NCBI GenBank assembly: GCA_022661535.1
Contig: JAKULF010000005.1
Coordinates: 4,340,001-4,404,000, forward strand
Direction: 5' to 3'
From: Eutypa lata
Taxonomy: Eukaryota; Ascomycota; Sordariomycetes; Xylariales; Diatrypaceae
Length of the DNA: 64,000 bases
The notes beneath the pieces were generated by a model. That model saw nothing but the letters and a program-made list of their open reading frames with translations. It made no database searches and was not told the DNA's origin. Within the stretch, counting starts at the first letter, position 1, and every line of letters begins with the position of its first letter. Below, piece after piece: positions 13,993 through 24,663 of this stretch. Both the position numbers and the translations under genes were made by a program.

Positions 13993-14345
13993 CTAGAATG
14001 ACATACCCCTCTCTAGCACCTCCATTATGTCTACAGCACACTTAGCAACGTCCTTGTATTCCTCGCTGACCTCTCCTGCATCAGCGGCTTCTTTGAAGCC
14101 CTACTTCCATTTACTCCACCGCTCCAGCATGATCCTGTTTACCTCCTCTCGGACTCGGGATACAGCACCGCCTTGAACAACCCCTGACCAATTCAGATGA
14201 TACACTGGGCGACACCTGTAACCGCCGCATCCCCGAGAGCGACGTTGTCGTGCCTTGGAATTATATTAATACTAGTAGCAGCACATAGAGTTTCTGGTAT
14301 AGTGCCTCATATTCTCGCTAGGGAGCCTAACTCAGAGGATGTATG
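13993..14345 (-). pseudogene. Broken DUF3632-family gene fragment
   Basis: Read on the minus strand, this contains a degraded C-terminal part of a DUF3632 protein. One frame gives SELGSLARI, a TGA stop, then DNVALGDAAVTGVAQC, a TGA stop, and IGQGLFKAVLYPES. After a frame change comes VNRIMLERWSKWK, a TAG stop, then GFKEAADAGEVSEEYKDVAK and a terminal stop at 13993-13995. The LERW-x-x-WK-x-x-F plus KVAK/DVAK pattern is typical of the DUF3632 C-terminus. At least three in-frame stops and one frameshift make it non-functional. The two TGA codons sit where CGA or TGG would be expected, consistent with C-to-T type decay. The function of the family is unknown. Confidence 0.6.
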
Positions 14346-14411
14346 AACAAGACCAATAGGTATACATAAAGTCGAGTCACGTATTTACAAAGGCTCGATT
14401 ATAGATTCCAA

Positions 14412-15602
14412 TTATCCCCCTCCCAGTCTCAGGGACAGCGTCTTATTCAGCTCTGAGTTCGAGTCCTTGGCGGGCAATTGCCACGGTTTCAGGAGAGGAA
14501 ACTCAAAGCCGTCGAACACTTCCTCAGCAGGCTGCAGCAGTAAGGCCTCTATCTCCTCCAACTGAGCCTCTATATTCGGAACCTTCATATCCCTCAACCT
14601 CTGCAGGTCAGCCTCTGCCGTAGCCCTCTCCAGGTCAGTCAAGGGGCGTCGCCGTTCCACCGCGACAGCATCCACCGTGCTACCCGGACGCAACCAGCGC
14701 TTACCACCACCACCACCACCACTATCATCATCATCGATCCTCTCATTCGCGTACGCGACCAAATTATCCCGCCTAACAACGACAACCTGATCCACAACGC
14801 CCGACGCATCAACAAAAGCCGCCGCGTCCAGCACCCCCGCGTAGGAATCATCATGCACCTTCCGAGGCGTCAGCCGGGCGGGTAGACTCCCAGACCCCGC
14901 CTCCGGCAGGCGCGCGTGGAACCGGGTCAGGATGCCGAGCAGGCTCAACGCGCGCGGGACGGCCACCAGCGCGACTTCGACGCGGTAGGCGGCGCCGCTG
15001 CCGCCCCCTCCTCTATTATATCCGCCTTCCCCGCTGCTCTGCCCCTCCTCCTTGAAAGCTCGCGCCAGGTCCTTGAAGTCCCCCGGGTGCCGGCACGCCG
15101 ACTCGAGCAGGACGTCGAGCCCGCGCTCCATGGCGCGACGGGCCGCCATCGCGAGCCAGCGCCGGGCGTCGGGCCCTGTCGCCGCCGACGCCATCCCGGG
15201 TTTGCCACTGCCACTGCCACTGCCACCGCCATTGCCACTGATGGATATCAGCTGCGCGTATGCTGGGTGGTAGGCCTTGTACGTGTCGGCGATGAAGTGG
15301 GCGGGGGGCGGCAGCGGTTCGTCGTGGCCGCCGCGCAGCTCTAATATTGCTGTCTTCAGGGCCGGTGCGGTGCGGGTTTTGCCGGCACCGGTTTGGCCGA
15401 TTACGAAAACTGCAAGGGGTTGGTGGTGGGGACGGTGCTGCTGTTGTGTGGAGGTGGGGATGGAGGTGGAGGTGGAGGTGGAGGTGATGGGGCCTTGAGA
15501 GGGAGCTCGGCCCGGGGGGAGCTCGGCTGGGACGATCTTGGACTCGAATATGGCCCGTGATTCAGACACCGAGAGGATGTAGGACTTGGGGTCCGGGTCC
15601 AT
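14412..15602 (-). CDS. Zeta-toxin-family P-loop kinase domain protein
   Basis: A single-exon ORF of 396 aa. The Walker A motif GQTGAGKT is at residues 69-76, after a hydrophobic strand (LAVFVI). IADTYKAYHPAY at about 104-115 fits the zeta family's conserved Asp/His-Pro segment. DVLLESACRHP corresponds to the second core strand with its acidic residue, and later VEVALVAVP is a third strand. This order matches the Zeta_toxin domain (PF06414), known from bacterial toxin-antitoxin systems where it phosphorylates UDP-N-acetylglucosamine. Fungal homologues occur without an antitoxin partner and their substrate is unknown. Low-complexity inserts interrupt the fold: Ser/Thr repeats at 40-52, a Gly/Ser run near 122-134, another Gly/Ser segment near 180-195, and an Asp/Gly run near 295-305. 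No antitoxin-like gene is adjacent. Confidence 0.75.
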   Translation of the reverse strand: MDPDPKSYILSVSESRAIFESKIVPAELPPGRAPSQGPITSTSTSTSIPTSTQQQHRPHHQPLAVFVIGQTGAGKTRTAPALKTAILELRGGHDEPLPPPAHFIADTYKAYHPAYAQLISISGNGGGSGSGSGKPGMASAATGPDARRWLAMAARRAMERGLDVLLESACRHPGDFKDLARAFKEEGQSSGEGGYNRGGGGSGAAYRVEVALVAVPRALSLLGILTRFHARLPEAGSGSLPARLTPRKVHDDSYAGVLDAAAFVDASGVVDQVVVVRRDNLVAYANERIDDDDSGGGGGGKRWLRPGSTVDAVAVERRRPLTDLERATAEADLQRLRDMKVPNIEAQLEEIEALLLQPAEEVFDGFEFPLLKPWQLPAKDSNSELNKTLSLRLGGG

Positions 15603-16425
15603 GGTGGATGTGAAATTAAGTATAGATATGATAACTACTTAGGTATGTAGGTTACCAATGGAACTTACTACTGCTATTGTGCATCGTGGTACGTGTGTAT
15701 GCGTGAATTGGTTGGAGGTATATACATGCATCCTTAAATAGTCATGGTTACGCAAACGTGGTGGAAACTGGAGGGCTTACACCTGATATTATATATAGCA
15801 CAGGTAGATAGCCAAGGGCATGACGCCTTTGGGAGGAGACCAGGGTGGTGTCCTAAATCGAATCGGGCACATGTCAGAAGATTAGATTAGCCTGAAGTCA
15901 TACACACGCTTGATTAGCACTTGCGAATTGATCATCTCATAGAGAGAGAAAAAAAAAGTTTCATATATAGTACGACAACACTATTGGCAGTACTCAAAGC
16001 GTTTTCTAAATATTTTCCTACGATTGCTATGCTATGCTATGCAGCCCAGTTCCACTAGAATGTATATGTATGTATAGGTGCAAAAATATCCTTTTAAGGG
16101 ATGTGAATTCCAGCTTGACAGAGTTCGTTCAATTTTAATTCATACGTATCCTAACAGTTATAAATCATTCGAGCTTTAGAACAATACGATATTGCTTCAA
16201 GAACTTAAACTTAACATGGCGTCACCGTGACAGGTTCCGAGATTCAACCTGAGTATGCGAGATGTGACCAGTGTTGAAAAAGCACCCCTATGTATTTACT
16301 AGTTCCCCAGATGACACCTACTATCCCCCTTTCTACCTCGCTTACGTTCCTCCGATCAAATTTTCCTATATAGTAATAACTGCCCCCGCCCCCCTCGATT
16401 TTCATAGATATAAACCAACAACATT
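15603..16425. other. Intergenic region upstream of the zeta-family gene
   Basis: About 820 bp holding the promoter of the zeta-family gene and the 3' end of the MFS gene, both transcribed on the minus strand. No ORF of note is seen. Confidence 0.5.
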
Positions 16426-18874
16426 TTAATACATATACTTAAACTCGGGGTTAAGATCCCCCAACTCGGTCTTCTCGTATTCGGATAACCCGACATTCCT
16501 CGCGGCCTTCGCTCTTTTGCGGTTCTCGACTGTGATCGAAACAAGGTAGATGGCGCAGGATATTATACTTAATGCGGTAAACCCGAGGGAAATAGCGTAG
16601 CCCTTAGTGAAGCGCGGTGCATCACCCGAGAGGAAGGAGTAAGTGGCGACGATACCACCAATGTTGCCGAACCCGACCTGCCATGCCGTTCCAATCCTAC
16701 AGCACACTAGTTAGCTCAAATCCAACGATGAACCGTAAGACTTAGTCAGTTATGTGGAAGGGAGTGTTGCCCAATATGACATAAAATGTTTGAACAGAAC
16801 GCTGAAAATCTAAAAAAGGGGGAGGGGGGTTTGTACTCACGATCGACGATGGTGGCCACCTAAATTCATGTTAAACCAACAAACAATGATGGGCATAGCG
16901 CCATATGTTCCCATCGTTACGAGGCACAACGCAGCATATTGGGCTGATAAGTTGTCGTGAACGGCCAGGAGTATACCAAAACCAGCGATCGATAAGGCAA
17001 GCGGCGCGAGAGCATAGGGAGCTCTTAACTTCGAAGCGTCCGATAGCGCAGCAATCACCAGGGAAAATCCAAAGGACGCCGCCCACGGAGGCACGGAGTG
17101 GAGCTGGGTCTGGATCGCGTCGTAGTTGTACGTTGATATGATCGTCGGCGCGAAATACGCATACCCGTATGCTGGCACTATAAGCCCAAGGTACATGAAG
17201 CCACCTAGCCAGACGCGGTGGTCTTTCATGACAGCCAAGAAGTCACGGAAGCCGACTTTCCTTTCGGCGGCATTCCGGCCCGTATCGGCTTCTAAGCGTG
17301 CCCTGACATAGGCCCGCTCTTCCTCGTTAAGCCATTTAGCTTGCTCGGGGCTATACCTGGGTCAATACCAAATCAAACGCAGCTGTGCTGGGGGAAAGAA
17401 CTCACAAGGAAGGAAAGATGAAGAAGAAGACCAGGGCAACTAAGCATGTGAGAAGACCTTCAAGGATGAAAATCCATCTCCAGCCGTGATAACCCCGTAT
17501 GCCGTCCACTGAATAGTAGAGTTAGCATTTGTTTCGAATTGCGCATCGGCATTCTAGTTGTATCACCAAGGTCAATGGAGGTACACAGTCGGCTCACTTA
17601 CTCTTCCCTATGGCCGAAGCCAGAAGACCCCCAAATGCTCCCGCTAGAGACGTCGACGAGAAGAAGAGTGAATATCTTTTTTGGGCCTCGCTAAACACAA
17701 AGCCCGAATTAGAACATGTACCACCAAGAACCATCAGTTGCTATTCAAGATCACGATGTCGTGTTTGGCTGTCTAATAGGGCCTAGAGATACTCTGCTTT
17801 TCACAGATATCAATAGGAACTAGAAGACTTCGAGTGTAACTTGCCTTCTCCTGTACCACATGCCTGTAGATTTCATAGGTTAGCGATGGGTGTTTTCATA
17901 ATTTGAAGAAAGTGACACAGGTGAAATGTCATTCGCTGTAGCCTGATTGGTCCTTGAATGAAGGGCATACCTAGAAGATAAAAGCATCCCGGGAACCTAT
18001 AATATATAGAGTCAGTTATGTATTTCCTAGATAATTCGGTGGTGACCCTAGAGTTCTAAGTCGTATCTTACGAGTCAAAGATCCACAGATATAGTAAAAG
18101 GGGCTCACTCGATACTCTGAAGGTAGGGGGTATAACACTTACATTCCGGCTTCGAAGAATCCAAGGAAGAACCGAGTAGCGAGGAGGCCGCCATAATTCT
18201 GCACCAAACCTTGGCAAATCGACACGAGCCCAAATCCAAACATGCAAGTTGGCAACCAAACTTTCGGGGAGAATCGTTTGAGAAGAATGTTCGACGGTAC
18301 CTCAAAAATTATGTAAGGCACGAAGAAGATGGTTAAGGCTGGCACATATTAGTCAGCCCATCTTCTCTGAGCAAGCCAGGCAAAAGACACGGCACACTGT
18401 TTTGGCCGTGAAAGGCAGTGCTTACCAGTGTTGTACTGAAGACCTCCCTCCATGCCAAGGTCCTCAAGCAGGTGGAAAGAACGCGCGTTGGCGATATTGA
18501 CACGATCGAGAAATGCCAGGAGATACAAAATGCATAGGAAGGGGACAACGCGCCAATCAATGCGTGTGACTATCTTCCTTTCCGTTGTGTGGGGCGGGCA
18601 ACGGACATGTAGTTCATCATATTCGACATCCGCGATACCAGGATGGTACGTGTTGTTTCCAACGACTCCATCGTCCTCGTCCCCAGAGCCCTTAGCTATA
18701 AATGAAGTCAGCTCACTAACATATGAAAATAGCTACTGTTAAATTATGAGACGGTCTGCGGATAGCACTCGTTATACAGGATTGCTGTAATGTAGCAAGT
18801 GATCTACTCTATTGCAGCCTAGTTGACTTTTGACGACAAGACAGTTTGAACTCACAGGACCCCTTGCCAAACAT
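16426..18874 (-). CDS. MFS permease, anion:cation symporter (allantoate/nicotinate-type)
   Basis: Nine exons, complement(join(16426..16696,16841..17356,17406..17508,17602..17690,17845..17863,17971..17996,18143..18338,18426..18695,18856..18874)), encode 502 aa. The order is: acidic N-terminus; RIDWRVVPFLCILYLLAFLDR with following NIANAR, the hallmark start of the ACS/Dal5-Tna1 group; then FFVPYIIFEVPSN, ATRFFLGFFEAGMFPG, MWYRRSEAQKRYS, and C-terminal helices ending near VENRKR. About 12 membrane helices are expected. Relatives import organic anions such as allantoate, nicotinate or pantothenate across the plasma membrane; the substrate here is not predictable. Exons of 19, 26 and 19 nt occur, and the intron after the RR codons (17691-17844) needs a GC donor in the context AG|GCAAGT. 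The frame closes at every junction. Confidence 0.88.
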
Positions 18875-21145
18875 ATTCAACAACCCCCAGGTAAGTTAGC
18901 TGCGGTGGGTGTTTGTTACCGTTAGAGTTCCCCGGGATGTGTTCTCTGGAGTGCATCAAAATAAAAGTGAGAAAGCGCGTTATACGGCTAACGGCGCATA
19001 AATAGCATTGGAGTTGTTGTCTTCGGGGTCTACGGCTTCCTGTAACTCCAACTCTCAATCTCGGCTGTCTTGGCGAAATGCAACCAACCAACCTTCTACG
19101 GCGCAGCAACGAATTCACTTCTCACACAATAACTATAGGAAGAAGACCCACAGCAAGCAAGATTGAGGGGGAAAACGAGTAAGAAGAAGAAAAAGAAGAA
19201 AAACCCCTCTCGTGAGCTAAACACGAAGACTCTGACTTCGTAAGATTCGAACAAATAAATTTTCGGGAATTGCAGCCACCGATATCGCCGGTCAAATCAG
19301 CTGGGGTCCTTTGAGTCGGTCAGCCAGTATAGTTGTGGTTAGAGCGTGGGCTCTCCCTTGTAACCTTATCCTCATAGGGGATGGTATAGTTCTGGGGAAA
19401 TAAGCGGTTAAGCTACTCCCCACACTGAAATCTACGTACGTACAGTGCAAGGCCATATCCCCGTGAGCCTCAGGTCTAACCATTTGAACTTTACCATACA
19501 AGAGACTTGGATTGATAAGCTGCTGTTGGGTTTATAGCATGGCATAGCTTGCTTTTCTAACATTGATAAATCTTTCGTTGTTGATGTTATACCGAATGGC
19601 TTACCTACCTACCTTATGTGCCGCGAATACTGAATCAGTCACGACTCAGCGGGTTTAACTGATGCTAAGCTCTTACATGGTAATATTATGTTGCTTACTA
19701 AGAAATCTGGAATATTTTACTAAACCCTACACAAACTCATGATATATAGTTAAGCAGTATATTCGTTAAGCCTGGCACATTTTGATAAGTCGATAAGCAT
19801 TGATAAACTCGGATTTCATGTCAACCTTAAATACAAAAGGCTAACGAAGTATGGACCTACCTCTATGAGTTCTTCTAGTAGGGAATCATCGCAATCAACA
19901 GAAAATGCAACGTCTACGGAGACACCTAAGTTTGTAAAGACAGGCAAGTGATGTTCTCCAATAGCCGCCCTTTCCTAATTATAATTAAATTTATAATAAC
20001 ATCCGAAGGCAAAAAGGGCTATCTAAAAGTTAAAGTTGTTGCATTCTTACTACAATGCTGCCAGCTTAAGTCCGATGTTCCATTGTCTCTACCCGAGCGC
20101 GTCATAAAGTACGTGCCGAGGTATGGCAAGCAAGTCAAGCACGGTGAAATAGTCAACATATCAGCCGACCTTCTCTGTGTCACCATAAGCTGACAGTTGT
20201 GAGGACAGCTAGCGAATCTAGTGAGACTGTCGGGTTGTTGAATCGCCTACCTACATAATTATACGAAGTAGACAATATCAAAATATCAGTGTTGAACATA
20301 CCAGAAGCCTTGGGTACTGTAGAGTCGTTCCAATTTACCTTTTAACAGAGCATCTTCTGATATAGCAGTTAGTTGTATGAAGGAGGAAGGATGGGGGTAA
20401 TTTATACAGGCCGAACCGCTTATCGTAGAGTTACTAAACCACCAATAAGAATCGATACCGACCGACAATCCTTAAATTCAATCATTACAGCCCCCTTATC
20501 CTGGGCTACATTAAAAATAAGCATTGCGACGGCGCGGCCGAGAAGATCAACAGGGAAGAAAGCCCGTCTTGTCGATGATTCCTAACGCAAAGGGACCTAA
20601 TCATGTGGAAACGATGCTAGCTTGAATACACTTACTGTACGGAGTGGAATGTGTGCTACATATGCTGATATGTCGTCGTACTTACCTACCTCACAAGTAT
20701 GTTATAGGCATGTAGGCACGCGGCACGGTTTTAGAAAGCAAACTTCAATCGAGCAAAAAGCTCTGTCTGTCGACATTTCCTCTCAAATGACGTTATCAGC
20801 ACTACGGCATGGTACGTACTAGTTACCTAAGATCCGTAAATCAACGGGTCAAGCCCCCCCCCTAGGCGGATTGCGCGCGAAGGAACTTAAGTAAATGTAG
20901 GCCTGGGCTTGGCGTACAGGAACTGCAGAATATATTGTCACTAATAAGATCACTAACCGAGCACACCATCACCTCAAGACGAATCGTAACTCGAGGACAT
21001 GTCAAAGCGAAAACCTTCAGCTTTTGCCTTACCGTATACCTTAAACTACCTCCTACCTACTGAGTATAGAACCTAATTGGTCGGAAAATCAAACTCTCTT
21101 GTACCTAAGTTACGATCTTAAACCATGTACGTAACCATGCGTACG
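18875..21145. other. Gene-poor region between MFS gene and transposon
   Basis: No supportable gene in about 2.3 kb. A short ATG ORF at 19870-19953 (MSSSSRESSQSTEN...) and a 81-codon ORF at 19948-20193 have no recognisable motif or convincing splice link. The first few hundred bases should hold the MFS promoter. Confidence 0.45.
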
Positions 21146-21147
21146 TA

Positions 21148-21188
21148 GTCCCCCCGACCCACTTCCTGAATCCACCCACTTCTTGAAT
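21148..21188 (+). repeat. Left terminal inverted repeat
   Basis: Begins GTCCCCCCGACCCACTTCCT and matches the reverse complement of 22011-22051 at 38 of 41 positions. It contains two adjacent copies of a roughly 16-bp unit, ACCCACTTCYTGAATC. Confidence 0.88.
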
Positions 21189-22010
21189 CACTTTTACACC
21201 AAAATACACTTAACTTTAACATTATATAATAAAATAAATAAAATAGTTACAAAGTTTACGATTATGTTATAATACGTAATAAAATATAAAATATATTAAA
21301 AAAAAGTTTTAAATGTATAGATTTACTTTAAATGCATAATATTTAAAGTTAAAGTTAAGATTTTTATATTATATTTTAAATAATTAAAATAAAATATATA
21401 CATTATAATATATTATTATATAATTATATAAACATAAAGCGATTTATAAATATTATATATTAAAATAAAATATAATTATTTATCGTTTAAAATAAATTTA
21501 TAATAAATAATTAAATATAACGTTATAATTTTATTTATATTAAATATAATAAATTAAAATTATAACTTTTTAAATTTCTTTTAATCGTTATATATATTTA
21601 TAATTATATAATATATTAATATATAAAGTATATTTTAATAATTAATTTATTTAATTTTATAAATAATATAATATAATTTTATATATAAAAACTTTATATA
21701 TAAAAATACTTTATATTAATTTTAAAAATAAATAAATTACGTAATTATAAAGCGATAATTTTATATTTTACTTTATAAAGATATATATATAATTATAAAT
21801 AAAAAAGTAAAAATTATTACGTAATTAATAAATTATAAAATTTTAAATATAAATTTTTTTATATTAAAAATATAAAATATAAAATATAAAATAAAGCTTT
21901 TTTTAAAATATTATACGTATATTATATAAATTATATTATATAATGTTTTTATATATAATAATCGTTTATAATTTAATTTTTTTAAATTCTTTATATAATA
22001 TATTAAAAGA

Positions 22011-22051
22011 ATTCACGAAGTGGGTGGATTCAAGAAGTGGGTCGGAGGGAC
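22011..22051 (-). repeat. Right terminal inverted repeat
   Basis: The reverse complement begins GTCCCTCCGACCCACTTCTT. Two of the three differences from the left repeat are C/T transitions. The same duplicated subunit is present. Confidence 0.88.
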
Positions 22052-22053
22052 TA

Positions 22054-22535
22054 GTATCTCCGTCTTCTTGGACCGCCACATATGTAAGTAGCTCGATTCG
22101 ATATCCTTGATTGCTTGGGATCTTCCCTGTTTGAATGTGGGGTGATAACATCCAGCTTTGGTAGGTCTTTAACTACTTAGAGGCTCTATCCTTTCGATCG
22201 GAACAACCCATCGCTCGTCTTGCGCTGCTTCTTCAACTTATTATTATAAAGTTACACTCACACGTCCACCGAGATATGCCCACAGTAGGAATCGTGGACC
22301 CATTGTCTTTATTCCTTGTATCGTTCTAATTTTACCATTACTTAAATTCCAGGACTACCCCCATATCCCTACTTTCGCAAAAGAAAGCCCTTCCTGTTCA
22401 CTTGTACTTCGTATGTCCTGAGGTAATCTATTTAATCCCCGTGTAACCGTTTCCCACCCGTTTGGACGCCAGGCACATCGCCCTCATACGTCCACCTATC
22501 AACAACACAGCACGCTTTCGTCGTAACTTAGCATC
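22054..22535 (+). promoter_or_regulatory. Upstream region of the amino-acid transporter gene
   Basis: About 480 bp between the transposon end and the transporter ATG, with pyrimidine-rich stretches typical of fungal promoters and leaders. The transposon inserted close upstream of this promoter. No specific site was identified. Confidence 0.45.
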
Positions 22536-24663
22536 ATGAAGGCCGAGGCTTTTTCAGATCCGCCTTCCAGAGGCTCAGGCGATGTTCACTACAATGCCGG
22601 AGACACGATGCCGCGTGGTTTATCAGCGTGGTTTGGCGGGCCGAATGTGAAGATCGGCCCTCGCATCTCACCTCTGGTCGTACCGGTCGTAGCTACGAGC
22701 GAGTCGGACAGTGATCTCGGTAGTGAAGCGATTCTTCATAAACAGCTCGAAGCCGAAGCGGATTGCGCTATCCAGTATCGCACTTGTAGTTGGCAAAAGG
22801 TCCGTCCCGAAGGAACTCCTTCAACCCCCCTCCTGTATGAGACTCGAATGTCGCATATGTATTTACTAACCTTCTTTTGACGTCAATGAACAGACTGCTG
22901 CATTACTATTTTCTGAATATATTTGTCTTGTAAGTTGCCAATCTATCGTCCCTCTCTTCCTTTCAGTGTTTGTGTGAGACGATAATCTTTGCGCGCGACT
23001 CCTCAAGTACCACCAGTCTCGTCTAGCCCATAGTCATGATTTAGTACAATTACAGAATGTTCTAACTTCTTGAATAGGCGATCATGAGTTTTCCTTGGTC
23101 GTATAGTATTCTCGGCCTTGTCCCTGGGTAAGCTTTTCCTAAGCTTTTCTTAGCTTCTAGGCGCACCTTGGCTTCTAGGCACATCTTGGCTTTTAGGCAT
23201 GACCTTGGCAGATCAACTAATCGTTTTCAGTCTCATCCTCACCATCGTTCAAGCACTCCTAGTGTTATATACGTAAGTTATTGACTCGGCTTACGAATGT
23301 CAAATAACTGACTAGAAACAGGTCCCTCGTCCTATGGGAGTTTTGCCTGCGCCATCCCGAAGTTCGAGATGTTTGCGACATTGGACAGATGTTATTCTGG
23401 GGCAAGACCTGGGCATGGTATTTCACGGCTGTTATGTTTATTCTGAATAACACCTTCATTCAGGTTAGTCATCTCTTGCCCACCGGACTTCGATCCGAAA
23501 CCTAACTCGTATTTAGGCACTCCACGTTCTGATTGGTGCTGAGTACATTAACACTATGGTCGGGCCTAACTCGAGTGTGGGTTGCCAGACTGTTGTTTTT
23601 GCCATCATCACCACCTTGATATGCTGGATAGGATCGTTACCCCGTACCTTCGACATGATGTCAAAACTTGGAACTGCTTCGGCTGTGTTTACGTTCATTG
23701 CTGTCGTTTTGGCTACGATATTTTCCGGTATCGAGGACCACCCGGCCGGCTTTAGCGCTACCCCTGGCATCGACGAAACTGGTTCAGCAATACCATGGGG
23801 TAATCCGCTTGTCACTGTCATTCCTGTTACGGGCACGACGTTCGTGGCTGGGCTCAATGCTTTCCTCAACATCAGCTACACCTTCATCGGACAAATCACC
23901 CTACCGAGCTTCATTGCTGAGATGCGTGACCCGAGAGACTTCCCCAAAGCTTTGTGGGCCTGCACAATCCTTGAGATTTTCGTCTTCAGCATTGTTGGTG
24001 CTGTGATTTACGCCTATACTGGCAACCAATACATGACAGCACCCGCATTTGGATCATTGGAGCCTCTTTACAAGAAACTTTCCTTTTCCTTCATGATCCC
24101 AACTCTCATCTTCTTAGGCTGCTTGTACGCTTCGGTATCAGCCAGGTTCCTGTTCTTCCGTATATTCCAGAACTCTCACCACAAGAACTCCCACACCCTG
24201 ATTGGCTGGGGTACTTGGACTCTGATACTGCGTAAGTACTTCATGAACTACTATATATAATCGTTCTAACAAGCAGCATAGTTGGTCTCTGGATTTCCGC
24301 CTTCATCATCGCGAACGTGATCCCCTTTTTTAGCTCTCGTAAGTCCCAGCATCCCGTGAAAAATAACTCATTACTAACCTTAGGAAAGTTTTGTCTCTCA
24401 TGTCATCGTTGTTTGACTCTTTCTTCGGCTTCATTTTCTGGGGTGTCGCCTATTTCCGCATGCGCAAGGCAGATGGCCACATGGCGTTAGTGAAGGACCG
24501 ATCCTTCCGCGGCTGGTTCGAGGGCATTCTCAACATAGTCATCATCATAACAGGCTTCTTCTTCCTCACGGCCGGGACGTACGTCAGCGTCCAGAGCATT
24601 ATCGACCAATTTGAAGCAGGAACCGTTGGAACTGTTTTCCAGTGCAAGAGTAATGGTATCTAG
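22536..24663 (+). CDS. Amino-acid transporter, Aa_trans (AAAP) family
   Basis: Eight exons, join(22536..22799,22894..22929,23078..23127,23231..23272,23322..23463,23517..24231,24282..24338,24389..24663), encode 526 aa. After a hydrophilic N-terminus of about 85 residues come helices such as AALLFSEYICLAIMSFPWSY and LGLVPGLILTIVQALLVLY, matching the first helices of PF01490 proteins (transmembrane amino-acid transporter). Further segments include FTAVMFILNNTFIQ, TFIGQITLPSFIAEM and two C-terminal helices; about 10-11 helices in all. It resembles the Neurospora neutral amino-acid permease MTR group, so amino-acid uptake is likely; specificity is unknown. The last acceptor chosen is AAAG|TT at 24388, because the upstream TAG breaks the frame. 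All junctions keep frame and hydrophobic periodicity. Confidence 0.87.

Larger units (their letters stand above)
21146..22053. mobile_element. RIP-mutated DNA transposon with 41-bp TIRs and TA target site
   Basis: A 904-bp element (21148-22051) is bounded by near-perfect terminal inverted repeats and flanked on both sides by the dinucleotide TA (21146-21147 and 22052-22053), as for Tc1/mariner-type insertion. The interior is almost pure A/T, with no coding capacity, and contrasts sharply with both flanks, as expected after RIP. Its short length suggests a non-autonomous derivative. The transposase type is inferred only from the TA duplication. Confidence 0.85.

Noticed and set aside
19310..19400. 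tRNA-like stretch (TAGTTGTGGTTAGAGCG)
   Set aside because: An A-box-like segment is present but there is no GGTTCRA B box, no acceptor stem and no valid anticodon arm.
19866..20193. Candidate two-exon gene starting MSSSSRESSQ
   Set aside because: Would need a GC donor immediately before a stop and has no recognisable domain.
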